Part shown: positions 42,101-48,401 of the stretch, in pieces
Position numbering within the stretch: the stretch's first letter is position 1
How the letters are laid out: the number at the start of each line of letters is the position of its first letter
Virus record (IMG/VR): IMGVR_UViG_3300008459_000033
Span: 1 to 64,000 of that record
Strand: one strand, 5' to 3'
DNA length: 64,000 nucleotides
Source: a virus
Translations under genes and position numbers: made by a program
The notes under the pieces: model-generated
Database searches by the model: none
Seen by the model: the letters and a program-made list of their open reading frames with translations, nothing else
What the model was told of the DNA's origin: nothing

Positions 42101-42110
42101 ATAAGTTTTT

Positions 42111-42200
42111 GGAGCGTGGGCCGGATGGTAAGGCAGCGGTTTGCTAAACCGTAGAACAGGTAAAATGGTTCACAGGGTTCGACTCCCTGACGCTCCGCCA
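42111..42200 (+). tRNA. tRNA-Ser (GCU)
   Basis: Acceptor GGAGCGT/ACGCTCC, loop TTGCTAA, class II variable arm, G73, CCA encoded. Confidence 0.88.
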
Positions 42201-42221
42201 AGTTAATTGAAAAGGAAATAT

Positions 42222-42425
42222 ATGTTAAAACCAGGTAAGACATTTAATTTAAGCAAGCAAACAAAGCGTTTCATGGCAACATTTGTCAACGCTGAAGATC
42301 GAAATCATTTTAAGCGTATGATGATTCAAGCAGAATTAGCAGCAGCTATTGTACCGAAGCGTGAAAAACGTCCACAGGGCAATGCAGGTTATACACAGAC
42401 TGCTACTTCGGCAACTGCGGATTAA
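42222..42425 (+). CDS. Small basic protein of unknown function
   Basis: A 67-residue protein from ATG 42222 with AAAGGA ten bases upstream. It is Lys/Arg-rich ('KPGKTFNLSKQTKRFMATF'), then helical, with a Thr/Ala-rich tail. It could bind nucleic acid; no family recognised. Followed after 2 nt by the CDGSH-like gene. Confidence 0.6.
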   Translation: MLKPGKTFNLSKQTKRFMATFVNAEDRNHFKRMMIQAELAAAIVPKREKRPQGNAGYTQTATSATAD

Positions 42426-42427
42426 TA

Positions 42428-42706
42428 ATGAGTGGAAAGTGGCATGGGGGCAAAGGCAGTGCGCAACGCAAGGCATTAGTTCCACAGTCTCAAGTTGATA
42501 GTAATTGGGATACAATTTTTAAAAAGAAGGACCAAGGCATGCAAATAAGAGTCAAAGAAGATCCGGAAGAATTTGGTAAGTGTGGTTGTGGTCGTAGTCC
42601 AACTGGTAAGTGTATTGGTTGGCACGTTCTAAGTGAAGAAATGTATCAGCATCAAAAAATGCTTTGGTTAGAAGATGAACTTCGTAAAGACAACGAAGTT
42701 AAGTAA
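42428..42706 (+). CDS. CDGSH-like iron-sulfur or zinc-binding small protein
   Basis: A 92-residue protein. 'CGCGRSPTGKCIGWH' (about residues 52-66) follows the CDGSH pattern C-x-C-x2-S...C-x-G-x-H, one residue shorter in the middle. CDGSH proteins bind a [2Fe-2S] cluster through three Cys and one His, all present here. The rest is charged and helical. The role in phages is unknown; the cluster assignment is an inference. Confidence 0.55.
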   Translation: MSGKWHGGKGSAQRKALVPQSQVDSNWDTIFKKKDQGMQIRVKEDPEEFGKCGCGRSPTGKCIGWHVLSEEMYQHQKMLWLEDELRKDNEVK

Positions 42707-42712
42707 TAACGT

Positions 42713-42788
42713 GGGGGTGTAGCTCATTTGGGAGAGCGCCTGCTTTGCAAGCAGGATGTAGCAAGTTCGATCCTTGTCACCTCCACCA
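42713..42788 (+). tRNA. tRNA-Ala (UGC), copy 2
   Basis: Acceptor GGGGGTG/CACCTCC with G3-U70, anticodon stem CCTGC/GCAGG with loop TTTGCAA, CCA encoded. Confidence 0.88.
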
Positions 42789-42806
42789 AGTTTTTAAGTA
42801 AGTATT

Positions 42807-42880
42807 GCCCTATTAGTTTAATGGTAAAACAACGGTTTTGTAATCCGTGGCTGGGAGTTCGATTCTCTCATGGGGCACCA
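42807..42880 (+). tRNA. tRNA-Thr (UGU)
   Basis: Acceptor GCCCTAT/ATGGGGC, loop TTTGTAA, T arm GGGAG-TTCGATT-CTCTC, A73, CCA encoded. Confidence 0.84.
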
Positions 42881-42886
42881 AAATAT

Positions 42887-42962
42887 TCCGCAGTAGCTCA
42901 GTCGGTAGAGTAGATGACTGTTAATCATTTGGTCGGTGGTTCGAGCCCACCCTGTGGAGCCA
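42887..42962 (+). tRNA. tRNA-Asn (GUU), regular copy
   Basis: Acceptor TCCGCAG/CTGTGGA, anticodon stem GATGA/TCATT with loop CTGTTAA, G73, CCA encoded. Confidence 0.87.
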
Positions 42963-42978
42963 ATAATATTAAAAAGAC

Positions 42979-43006
42979 TTGACATTAAGTTTTTTTCGTA
43001 TATAAT
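42979..43006 (+). promoter_or_regulatory. Sigma70-type promoter for the omega-like gene
   Basis: TTGACA at 42979-42984, a 16-nt spacer and TATAAT at 43001-43006. It starts a roughly 270-nt leader before the gene at 43281. Confidence 0.82.
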
Positions 43007-43012
43007 AAGTTT

Positions 43013-43280
43013 TGTTGTGTAGCAATACACAACCGGCGATGTAAAAGGTAGATGAGAGTAGACGATTGTTATCGCTACATGCGATGACAAAACTTAATGG
43101 CTGGACTAATCCTCCAACCTCGTAAGTTAGTGCTCCGGGTATAAACATAGAAAATCTGTTCTTTGCTATCCGGTAATATTAACTTCTCTGCTCGTTGAAT
43201 TTTGTACATTGTGCTTTGCACTTTGTTCGGTCTATTACTTGACCTTTTACAGGACCGTTTTTAACTAACTAAGGTACTCA
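43013..43280 (+). promoter_or_regulatory. Long structured 5' leader with attenuator-like end
   Basis: It begins with TTGTGTA-GCAA-TACACAA (43015-43032). AAGTTTTGT at 43007-43015 is complementary to 43087-43095. Near the end CGGTC (43228-43232) can pair with GACCG (43253-43257) followed by TTTTT, a terminator shape, or GGTC can instead pair with the nearer GACC at 43241-43244. The mutually exclusive hairpins suggest regulated read-through into the omega-like gene. Confidence 0.5.
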
Positions 43281-43529
43281 ATGGCTCGATACACATCAGA
43301 AAAAGCAGCACAAATGTTTGGCAATAATCGTTTTAACCTAGTGTTAGGCGCAAGTCAACGTGCAAGAGAACTTAAGAATGGTTCTATGCAACGTGTAGAG
43401 GGCAAAGATGCAACTACCGTAGTCACCGCACTTCGTGAAATTGAAGAAGGCAAGTATACAGTAAAAGAATGGCTAGATAAAATCCCAAAGAAAAGGAAAG
43501 GCAATCGTGATGAATATAACCCTACGTAA
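43281..43529 (+). CDS. rpoZ: RNA polymerase omega subunit-like protein
   Basis: An 82-residue protein, the usual omega length. 'NRFNLVLGASQRARELKNG' (16-34) and 'TALREIEEGKY' (49-59) match the two conserved blocks of bacterial RpoZ that contact beta-prime. In bacteria omega assists assembly and forms part of ppGpp site 1. A phage copy could replace host omega on RNA polymerase. It has its own promoter and a long leader. Confidence 0.78.
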   Translation: MARYTSEKAAQMFGNNRFNLVLGASQRARELKNGSMQRVEGKDATTVVTALREIEEGKYTVKEWLDKIPKKRKGNRDEYNPT

Positions 43530-44082
43530 GGCAAATGTAGTTCAGAACTCTGTTAACGATGCAATCAAAGCGATTGACATCAGTGTTAATGTTGAGATCA
43601 GCGAATTCCAAGATATTGATGCAGTGATTGCATCAGCACAAAAGAAATTAGCAGACAACGATCACCGTCGTGATCGCTTGCTGGTTACCTTGTATAACAT
43701 TCGTGGCCTAGTTGGTCAAGCGAATGCTGAAAGTGGCATCGACCTAGCATTGGCTCGTGCAGCATACATTGACAAGCGACTTGGTCAATTGGCTGAACTT
43801 GCAAGTGCAGCCGTTATCACTGACATGTCTGTGATCAAAGGCAAGATTGACAAGATCAAGAACAGCAAAGACGAAGGTCGTCGTAGCCTGTATGGTTATA
43901 GCGATGGAGTGACAACTTCGGTGTTGACACAAGAAAAGATTGACCAGATTAAGAACGAAGTAAAAGTTCTTAAGAAACAGAAGCAAAAGCTCAACGATGA
44001 AATCCTTGAGTTGAATATCAAAACAGATATTCCACTTAGCGATGATGCAGTGGCAATTTTGCAGGCTGAAGGTCTAATCTAA
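43510..44082 (+). CDS. Helical/coiled-coil protein downstream of omega
   Basis: A 190-residue protein overlapping the omega-like gene by 20 nt (ATG 43510; GTG 43507 also possible). Long heptad-rich helices are visible, especially 'KIDQIKNEVKVLKKQKQKL' near residues 140-160. The product looks like an elongated helical phage protein. No known domain. Coupling suggests it is made together with omega, perhaps as an RNA polymerase-associated or virion factor. Confidence 0.6.
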   Translation: MNITLRKANVVQNSVNDAIKAIDISVNVEISEFQDIDAVIASAQKKLADNDHRRDRLLVTLYNIRGLVGQANAESGIDLALARAAYIDKRLGQLAELASAAVITDMSVIKGKIDKIKNSKDEGRRSLYGYSDGVTTSVLTQEKIDQIKNEVKVLKKQKQKLNDEILELNIKTDIPLSDDAVAILQAEGLI

Positions 44083-44285
44083 CAGACCCCGGTTTACGCT
44101 TTTACGTTAGAAAAGTGCGTGATTGCTGATACGAGAGAGGCACGGTGCATTGGATCTACCGCAAGGTTCTCTTTAGGAACGACTTGAGAAATCACAAAGG
44201 TAGGGACGCTATCCTGTCTAAATAGAAAAGAACGTGGACAGAGTAACCGCTCAGTCCGGGGCTCATGTGGTGTGAGTAGCCGGAC
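44083..44285 (+). ncRNA. Structured non-coding segment
   Basis: About 200 nt with GC-rich short stems and a GCAA-capped hairpin near 44161, similar in texture to the structured RNA around 38.5-39.5 kb. No gene is supported. Confidence 0.4.
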
Positions 44286-44370
44286 ACTTTATTAAAATAT
44301 TTTAGTCACAGCTGAGAATTATAGACTTCAGATTGCATAGCAATGTGTCATTAAAGTATTTTAATAAAGT
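44286..44370 (+). ncRNA. Long-stem hairpin element C before tRNA-fMet
   Basis: Arms 44286-44303 and 44353-44370 pair over 18 bp with one G-U. The interior includes ATTGC-ATA-GCAAT, the same ATA-capped hairpin type as in elements A and B. The right arm ends three bases before the tRNA. Confidence 0.7.
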
Positions 44371-44373
44371 TAT

Positions 44374-44447
44374 CGCGGGATAGAGAAAGGGCATCTCAGA
44401 AGTCTCATAAGCTTCAGTTCTTGGTTCGAATCCAGGTCCCGCAACCA
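44374..44447 (+). tRNA. Initiator-like tRNA-fMet (CAU)
   Basis: Anticodon stem GAAGT/GCTTC with loop CTCATAA. Acceptor CGCGGGA/TCCCGCA leaves C1 opposite A72, the mismatch that marks bacterial initiator tRNA. The three G-C pairs usual in initiator anticodon stems are absent, so initiator status is likely but not certain. Confidence 0.75.
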
Positions 44448-44454
44448 AATTCAA

Positions 44455-44703
44455 ATGATAGATTACCTAACAACATTTTTTGCTATATTTTTACTTGATA
44501 TTGTTTATACATATTATCTAAGATGTGTGGCAAATGACAATGTATTAGGAGCAAGCTTTTGGTCTGTGGCTTGTTATGTTTTAGGAAGTGTAGCAGTTAT
44601 AAATTACACGTCTAATCATTGGTTAATGATTCCAGCAATGGCAGGTGCGTTTTGTGGCACCTATGTTGGCATGAAGATTAGAAAAAAACAATTCGGAGTG
44701 TAG
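44455..44703 (+). CDS. Small membrane protein
   Basis: An 82-residue protein with hydrophobic segments near residues 5-20, 32-48 and 55-72 and a basic C-terminus 'KIRKKQFGV'. No family recognised. It starts seven bases after the fMet tRNA without an obvious ribosome-binding site. Confidence 0.6.
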   Translation: MIDYLTTFFAIFLLDIVYTYYLRCVANDNVLGASFWSVACYVLGSVAVINYTSNHWLMIPAMAGAFCGTYVGMKIRKKQFGV

Positions 44704-44714
44704 CGCCGAGTCTG

Positions 44715-45245
44715 TTAAAATTTTTCCGGGTGTAGCTTAGTCTGGCTTAAAGCGCCTGCTTTGGGAGCAGGAGATCGTGAGTTCGAATCCCACTTCCCGG
44801 ACCAATCTAACTTATTACCTTTTTGTCTATTTTGACTCATAGGTAAGTATTGAAGATTATCTTGATGATGTAGTCCACCTTTACTAACGGGTATGATGTG
44901 ATCTACTTCAAACCCTATAGGACATTCTTCATAGATTTTTTGTATTAGTTTTAAATCTGCATCAGGTGGTGTTTGAGCTTTTTGTTTAGCGTGGTATCTT
45001 TGCCAGGCTTCATTAGCAATAGCTCGTTTATGTTTATAGTGAGCTTCATCCTTTTCGACTCGGCTCGCTAATTGAGCACATTTATGTGAACAATATTGAT
45101 TAGTGGATGTGTGCCTAAATATTTTTTCGGCACCACAATGCTTACAGTTAAAAATTCGCTTAGGTTTACCGCAATACTTTGTATGCATCGTTAAACCTTG
45201 CGTGTTTTTAAACTCTGATTTACAGTTGGGACATTCGTGTTTCAT
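44715..45245 (-). CDS. HNH endonuclease with zinc-finger N-terminus
   Basis: A 176-residue protein from the ATG at 45245. Zinc-finger-like Cys/His sets (C5, C8, C25; C34, C37, C52, C56) are followed by the HNH core 'GFEVDHIIPVSKGG' with Asn130 and later Asn residues. It is antisense to the array, and its last 25-30 codons run through the complement of tRNA-Pro (44726-44804). Small HNH genes of this type behave as free-standing homing endonucleases; a decayed tRNA lies directly upstream. Confidence 0.78.
   Translation of the reverse strand: MKHECPNCKSEFKNTQGLTMHTKYCGKPKRIFNCKHCGAEKIFRHTSTNQYCSHKCAQLASRVEKDEAHYKHKRAIANEAWQRYHAKQKAQTPPDADLKLIQKIYEECPIGFEVDHIIPVSKGGLHHQDNLQYLPMSQNRQKGNKLDWSGKWDSNSRSPAPKAGALSQTKLHPEKF
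44726..44804 (+). tRNA. tRNA-Pro (UGG), copy 2
   Basis: Acceptor CCGGGTG/TTCCCGG (mismatch near the base), anticodon stem CCTGC/GCAGG with loop TTTGGGA, CCA encoded. It overlaps the HNH gene on the other strand. Confidence 0.78.
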
Positions 45246-45319
45246 ATAAGTATTTATCAGTCTGGTAGCGCAGAATAGAAACATAGGCGTACAAGGTTCG
45301 AATCCTTGTACTCCGACCA
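45246..45319 (+). pseudogene. Decayed tRNA (intact T arm and CCA end)
   Basis: CAGTCTGGTAGCGC resembles a D arm, and CAAGG-TTCGAAT-CCTTG plus TACTCCG-A-CCA is an intact 3' half. The 5' acceptor pairs at only four positions and no anticodon stem forms. It abuts the start of the HNH gene, consistent with damage caused by its insertion. Confidence 0.55.
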
Positions 45320-45376
45320 AAAACTCTCCCTGACATGCGGAGTATAATGTGATAAGTAGTATGTCAAAAATTTAAT

Positions 45377-45452
45377 GCGGGCGTAGCTCAGTTGGTAGAG
45401 CATTACCTTGCCAAGGTAAATGTCGTCGGTTCGAACCCGATCGCCCGCTCCA
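45377..45452 (+). tRNA. tRNA-Gly (GCC)
   Basis: Acceptor GCGGGCG/CGCCCGC, anticodon stem TTACC/GGTAA with loop TTGCCAA, U73, CCA encoded. Confidence 0.9.
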
Positions 45453-45462
45453 AAGGACAATT

Positions 45463-45858
45463 ATGTTAGAATGTTTGATTCTAGGTGACAGTATTGCAGT
45501 TGGTACAGCTAATATTCGTACTGAGTGTGTTTCATATTCACATGGTGGATGGAACTCGTGGCAGTGGAATAAGAAGTATAAAGACACTCCCGTTGCAGCA
45601 AAGACAGTAATTATCAGTTTAGGCAGCAATGATCATAAAGGTGTTAGAACTCTTTGGGAGTTACAACAACTGCGTGATAGAACAAAAGCAGATAGAGTCT
45701 ATTGGATCCTTCCTGCAATTAAACCAGACATCCAAGAGATGGTCAAATTAGTTGCCAAGGATCATAACGATGTCGTGTTACCTATTACACGATTACAAAA
45801 AGATGGAGTTCATCCTTCCTGGGCAGGTTATAAAGAGCTTGCAGATAAATCAAGGTGA
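45463..45858 (+). CDS. SGNH hydrolase (compact)
   Basis: A 131-residue protein with all four SGNH blocks: 'ILGDSIAVG' (Ser10), 'HGGWNSW' (Gly29), 'SLGSNDHKG' (Asn56) and 'DGVHPSW' (Asp114, His117). It is short for the family, so it is a minimal esterase. Unlike the island's SGNH proteins it lies between tRNA genes. Substrate unknown. Confidence 0.82.
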   Translation: MLECLILGDSIAVGTANIRTECVSYSHGGWNSWQWNKKYKDTPVAAKTVIISLGSNDHKGVRTLWELQQLRDRTKADRVYWILPAIKPDIQEMVKLVAKDHNDVVLPITRLQKDGVHPSWAGYKELADKSR

Positions 45859-45867
45859 TGCTATAAT
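45839..45867 (+). promoter_or_regulatory. Sigma70-type promoter
   Basis: TTGCAG at 45839-45844, a 17-nt spacer and TATAAT at 45862-45867, 17 nt before tRNA-Gly(UCC). Confidence 0.65.
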
Positions 45868-45884
45868 AAGTTTATAGTTAGTAT

Positions 45885-45958
45885 GCGGGGTTAGTTTAAT
45901 GGCAAAACAGCAGATTTCCAATCTTCGGTCGAGAGTTCGATTCTCTCACTCCGCTCCA
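45885..45958 (+). tRNA. tRNA-Gly (UCC)
   Basis: Acceptor GCGGGGT/ACTCCGC, loop TTTCCAA, T arm GAGAG-TTCGATT-CTCTC, U73, CCA encoded. Confidence 0.86.
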
Positions 45959-45965
45959 AATATAT

Positions 45966-46040
45966 CTGGCGTTCGTTCAATGGATAGGACATGATTCTTC
46001 TAAAGTCATTATGGAGGTTCGATTCCTCCACGCCGGGCCA
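45966..46040 (+). tRNA. tRNA-Arg (UCU)
   Basis: Acceptor CTGGCGT/ACGCCGG, anticodon stem TGATT/AGTCA with loop CTTCTAA, G73, CCA encoded. Confidence 0.86.
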
Positions 46041-46058
46041 ATAACAATAAGGTAGATA

Positions 46059-46244
46059 ATGGGTAAGAAAGAAGAACAAGAAGCAACCGATGCCGCTGTT
46101 GCAGAATTTTTAGCAGGCGGTGGAATCATTCAACAAATTCCAATGGGTAAGAGTGGTCGCGTCGAGGGAGAAAGTTATAACCCTTGGGGCAAGAAGAAAA
46201 CCACAGCACCTAGCCCACTAGCAGAACTTCCAGAAGAAGATTAA
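46059..46244 (+). CDS. Small hydrophilic protein of unknown function
   Basis: A 61-residue protein starting MGKKEEQEATD, with a Gly-rich centre and a disordered, Pro-rich acidic tail. Its stop codon is directly followed by the first base of tRNA-Thr. No family recognised. Confidence 0.6.
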   Translation: MGKKEEQEATDAAVAEFLAGGGIIQQIPMGKSGRVEGESYNPWGKKKTTAPSPLAELPEED

Positions 46245-46319
46245 GCTCTTATAGTATAATGGCTATTATGCTGTCTTGGTATGACAGAGATCGTAGTTCA
46301 ATTCTACGTTAGAGCACCA
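46245..46319 (+). tRNA. tRNA-Thr (GGU)
   Basis: Acceptor GCTCTTA/TTAGAGC, anticodon stem CTGTC/GACAG with loop TTGGTAT, A73, CCA encoded. Confidence 0.86.
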
Positions 46320-46324
46320 AGTAT

Positions 46325-46408
46325 GCGAGTGTGGTGGAATGGTATACACAGCAGACTTAAAATCTGCCGCTTAATTGATTGAGGGTTCAAGTCCCTCCAC
46401 TCGTACCA
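46325..46408 (+). tRNA. tRNA-Leu (UAA)
   Basis: Acceptor GCGAGTG/CACTCGT, anticodon stem GCAGA/TCTGC with loop CTTAAAA, class II variable arm, A73, CCA encoded. Confidence 0.88.
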
Positions 46409-46416
46409 CGAACAAA

Positions 46417-46497
46417 GCCCCGGTAGACAAATTGGCAAAGTCGTCTCTCTCAAAAAGAGAAATTTAAATGCGGGTTCAACTCCCGCCCGGGGTACCA
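46417..46497 (+). tRNA. tRNA-Leu (CAA)
   Basis: Acceptor GCCCCGG/CCGGGGT, anticodon stem TCTCT/AGAGA with loop CTCAAAA, A73, CCA encoded. Last tRNA of the main array. Confidence 0.86.
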
Positions 46498-46526
46498 TTG
46501 ACAAACACAGTGTTTGATCGTATCAT
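46498..46526 (+). promoter_or_regulatory. Sigma70-type promoter
   Basis: TTGACA at 46498-46503, beginning just after the tRNA CCA end, a 17-nt spacer and TATCAT at 46521-46526. Confidence 0.7.
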
Positions 46527-46532
46527 AATAGA

Positions 46533-46766
46533 ATGTATAAAGTAATAAGCAAATCGGGACTCCCACTTAACTCATGTCCTACACTAAACGAAGCTATGGC
46601 ATTTGCCAAAACTGTAGGTATGTTTGTAACTATCAGCGGCCCGGATTTTGAAGTGTGCGGTATATTTGGAGTTGATAGTGTTGAAGATGGTCTATGTCCA
46701 GATGGTGTAGCTTACACATGGAACAAAGCTAGCCGTATAGGACGAATTAAAAAAGAGAGAGTATAA
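46533..46766 (+). CDS. Conserved phage protein ('GIFGVDSV...WNKASRIGR')
   Basis: A 77-residue protein. 'FEVCGIFGVDSV' and 'YTWNKASRIGRIK' match a small family I have seen in many tailed phages. Function unknown. The ATG lies seven bases after the -10, so the mRNA would be nearly leaderless. Coupled by TAATG to the phosphatase gene. Confidence 0.7.
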   Translation: MYKVISKSGLPLNSCPTLNEAMAFAKTVGMFVTISGPDFEVCGIFGVDSVEDGLCPDGVAYTWNKASRIGRIKKERV

Positions 46767-47260
46767 TGCCCTGGATTGAAAATGTATCATTAGGAGATAT
46801 TCCCAAAGGTCGACATCACAACGCCGGAGAGAACTCTATGCTGATTCAAATTGTTGATCCGGACATGGAGTTTCCTGTGCCAATGCACAAGTTTAAATCT
46901 ACTCATCAGTTTAAGTTTCTTGATTTAGAAAAAACCGATGACACAATAAATGACCAATGGAAAATTCAAGACGAACAAGCTGAAGAATTAGTTCGCTTGT
47001 TGCAACACGCTCTAGAACATCGCATGAACGTTGTTGTGCATTGTGTAGCAGGTGTATGCCGTAGTGGGGCTGTATGTGAAGTAGGAACCATATTAGGCTT
47101 TGACGATACTGAAGTATTTCGTAGCCCCAATCTTCTTGTCAAACACAAGATGATGAAAGTGCTAGGAATGACCTACGATGAAAGCGAACCACACACAATT
47201 AATGGTGTAACTACTGATTGGGGATTTGTTATTCCAAAGAATCGCGAAGGCGATATCTAA
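46766..47260 (+). CDS. Protein-tyrosine/dual-specificity phosphatase-like protein
   Basis: A 164-residue protein with the CX5R signature: His92-Cys93 to Arg99-Ser100 in 'VVHCVAGVCRSGAV'. A general-acid Asp in 'DLEKTDD' or nearby is possible. Fold and length suit a dual-specificity phosphatase. It may act on protein or on nucleic acid 5' phosphates, as some members do; in this operon an RNA-end role is conceivable. Confidence 0.75.
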   Translation: MPWIENVSLGDIPKGRHHNAGENSMLIQIVDPDMEFPVPMHKFKSTHQFKFLDLEKTDDTINDQWKIQDEQAEELVRLLQHALEHRMNVVVHCVAGVCRSGAVCEVGTILGFDDTEVFRSPNLLVKHKMMKVLGMTYDESEPHTINGVTTDWGFVIPKNREGDI

Positions 47261-47282
47261 CCGTAGTAATTCTACAACAAAA

Positions 47283-47310
47283 GAAAGCCCTGTTACTATG
47301 CAGGGCTTTC
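47283..47310 (+). terminator. Strong hairpin between two operons
   Basis: GAAAGCCCTG (47283-47292) pairs perfectly with CAGGGCTTTC (47301-47310) around an 8-nt loop. No U tract follows on the plus strand, so termination may be weak or Rho-assisted, or the hairpin may protect RNA ends. Confidence 0.55.
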
Positions 47311-47319
47311 GCACGATGT

Positions 47320-47325
47320 TATAAT
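47320..47325 (+). promoter_or_regulatory. Putative -10 for the RNA-repair operon
   Basis: TATAAT at 47320-47325, directly after the hairpin and 19 nt before the ATG at 47344. The -35 region is poor. GAGGAAA provides the ribosome-binding site. Confidence 0.45.
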
Positions 47326-47343
47326 GTATATAGAGGAAATAAA

Positions 47344-47889
47344 ATGAAAACATGGATCACTAGCGATTTACATTTCGGTCACAAGAACATAATGAAGTTT
47401 TGCCCGATCACGCGAGCAAGATTCCGCGACGATGTTAGCTACATGAACGAAGCCATGATTAAGGAATGGAACGATTTAATCGAGCCAGAAGACACTGTTT
47501 ACATCTTAGGTGATGTAGCATTTATGTCAGGCAGCGATGCTGGAAGAACTGTGAATCGTTTAAACGGCTCAAAGATCTTAGTTGAAGGAAATCACGATCG
47601 TAAAACGTTACAGGATGCCACATTCCGTAATGCGTTTAAAGAAGTACACAAGTATTTGGATGTTACCTATGACGGTCATAAGATTGTTATGTTTCACTAT
47701 CCAATCAGCGAGTGGGATCAAATGCACAGAGGTTCCTTACATTTCTTTGGTCACGTACATGGTGGCGACAGCGGTATGGAAAAATATCGTTGTAGAGATG
47801 TAGGTATGGATGCCACAGGCATGATAGCTGTGTCAATGGAATGGGCAATTGCCAATGTTAAGAACAATGAAATAAAAGGACATCACTAA
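47344..47889 (+). CDS. Calcineurin-like metallophosphoesterase
   Basis: A 181-residue protein from ATG 47344 (GAGGAAA upstream). The binuclear metal motifs are complete: 'SDLHFGH' (Asp8, His10), 'GDVAF' (Asp57), 'GNHD' (82-85), 'FHYP' (His118) and 'GHVHGG' (136-141). It belongs to the YfcE/phage metallophosphoesterase type. Next to kinase and ligase genes it could supply the phosphatase step of RNA end-healing, as the metallophosphoesterase module of bacterial Pnkp does. Confidence 0.85.
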   Translation: MKTWITSDLHFGHKNIMKFCPITRARFRDDVSYMNEAMIKEWNDLIEPEDTVYILGDVAFMSGSDAGRTVNRLNGSKILVEGNHDRKTLQDATFRNAFKEVHKYLDVTYDGHKIVMFHYPISEWDQMHRGSLHFFGHVHGGDSGMEKYRCRDVGMDATGMIAVSMEWAIANVKNNEIKGHH

Positions 47890-48401
47890 TGGATATCGTA
47901 GAAAAAGCTCGCATCTTTGCAACTGCTGCTCATGCTGCTGTCGATCAGCGCCGTAAGTATACCAACGAACCCTATATTGTTCATCCTAAACAAGTTGCCG
48001 ACTTTGTAGCCAACGTCCCCGGTGCCACACCCGAGATGATTGCTGCTGCTTGGTTGCATGATGTTGTTGAAGATACTAAAGTAACCAACGAAGACATTGC
48101 TCGAGAGTTTGGTGACAAAGTTGGTGAGTATGTAGGCTGGGTAACTGACATTAGTCGTCCTGAGTATGGCAATCGTGCATTCCGTAAAGAAATGGATCGT
48201 AATCATATTGCAGGAGCACCTGGAGAAGCGCAGACAATTAAGTTGGCTGACATCATCAGTAACTGCTCTAGTATCATGATTCACGATGAAGACTTTGCTA
48301 AAGTTTACTTTGAAGAAAAACGATTGTTGTTAGAAGTCTTAACAAAAGGCGATTCTGGATTGTATAACTATGCATCTAATTTAGTATTGGACGAAGAATG
48401 A
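47889..48401 (+). CDS. SpoT/Mesh1-type HD hydrolase
   Basis: A 170-residue protein. 'RRKYTNEPYIVHP' (His32), 'WLHDVVEDT' (His57, Asp58, Glu61, Asp62) and 'IKLADIISN' (Asp121) follow the (p)ppGpp hydrolase HD pattern, including the ED pair specific to that group. No synthetase or TGS domain, so it is a small alarmone hydrolase. Predicted role: removing ppGpp or a related nucleotide during infection. Coupled by start/stop overlaps on both sides. Confidence 0.8.
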   Translation: MDIVEKARIFATAAHAAVDQRRKYTNEPYIVHPKQVADFVANVPGATPEMIAAAWLHDVVEDTKVTNEDIAREFGDKVGEYVGWVTDISRPEYGNRAFRKEMDRNHIAGAPGEAQTIKLADIISNCSSIMIHDEDFAKVYFEEKRLLLEVLTKGDSGLYNYASNLVLDEE

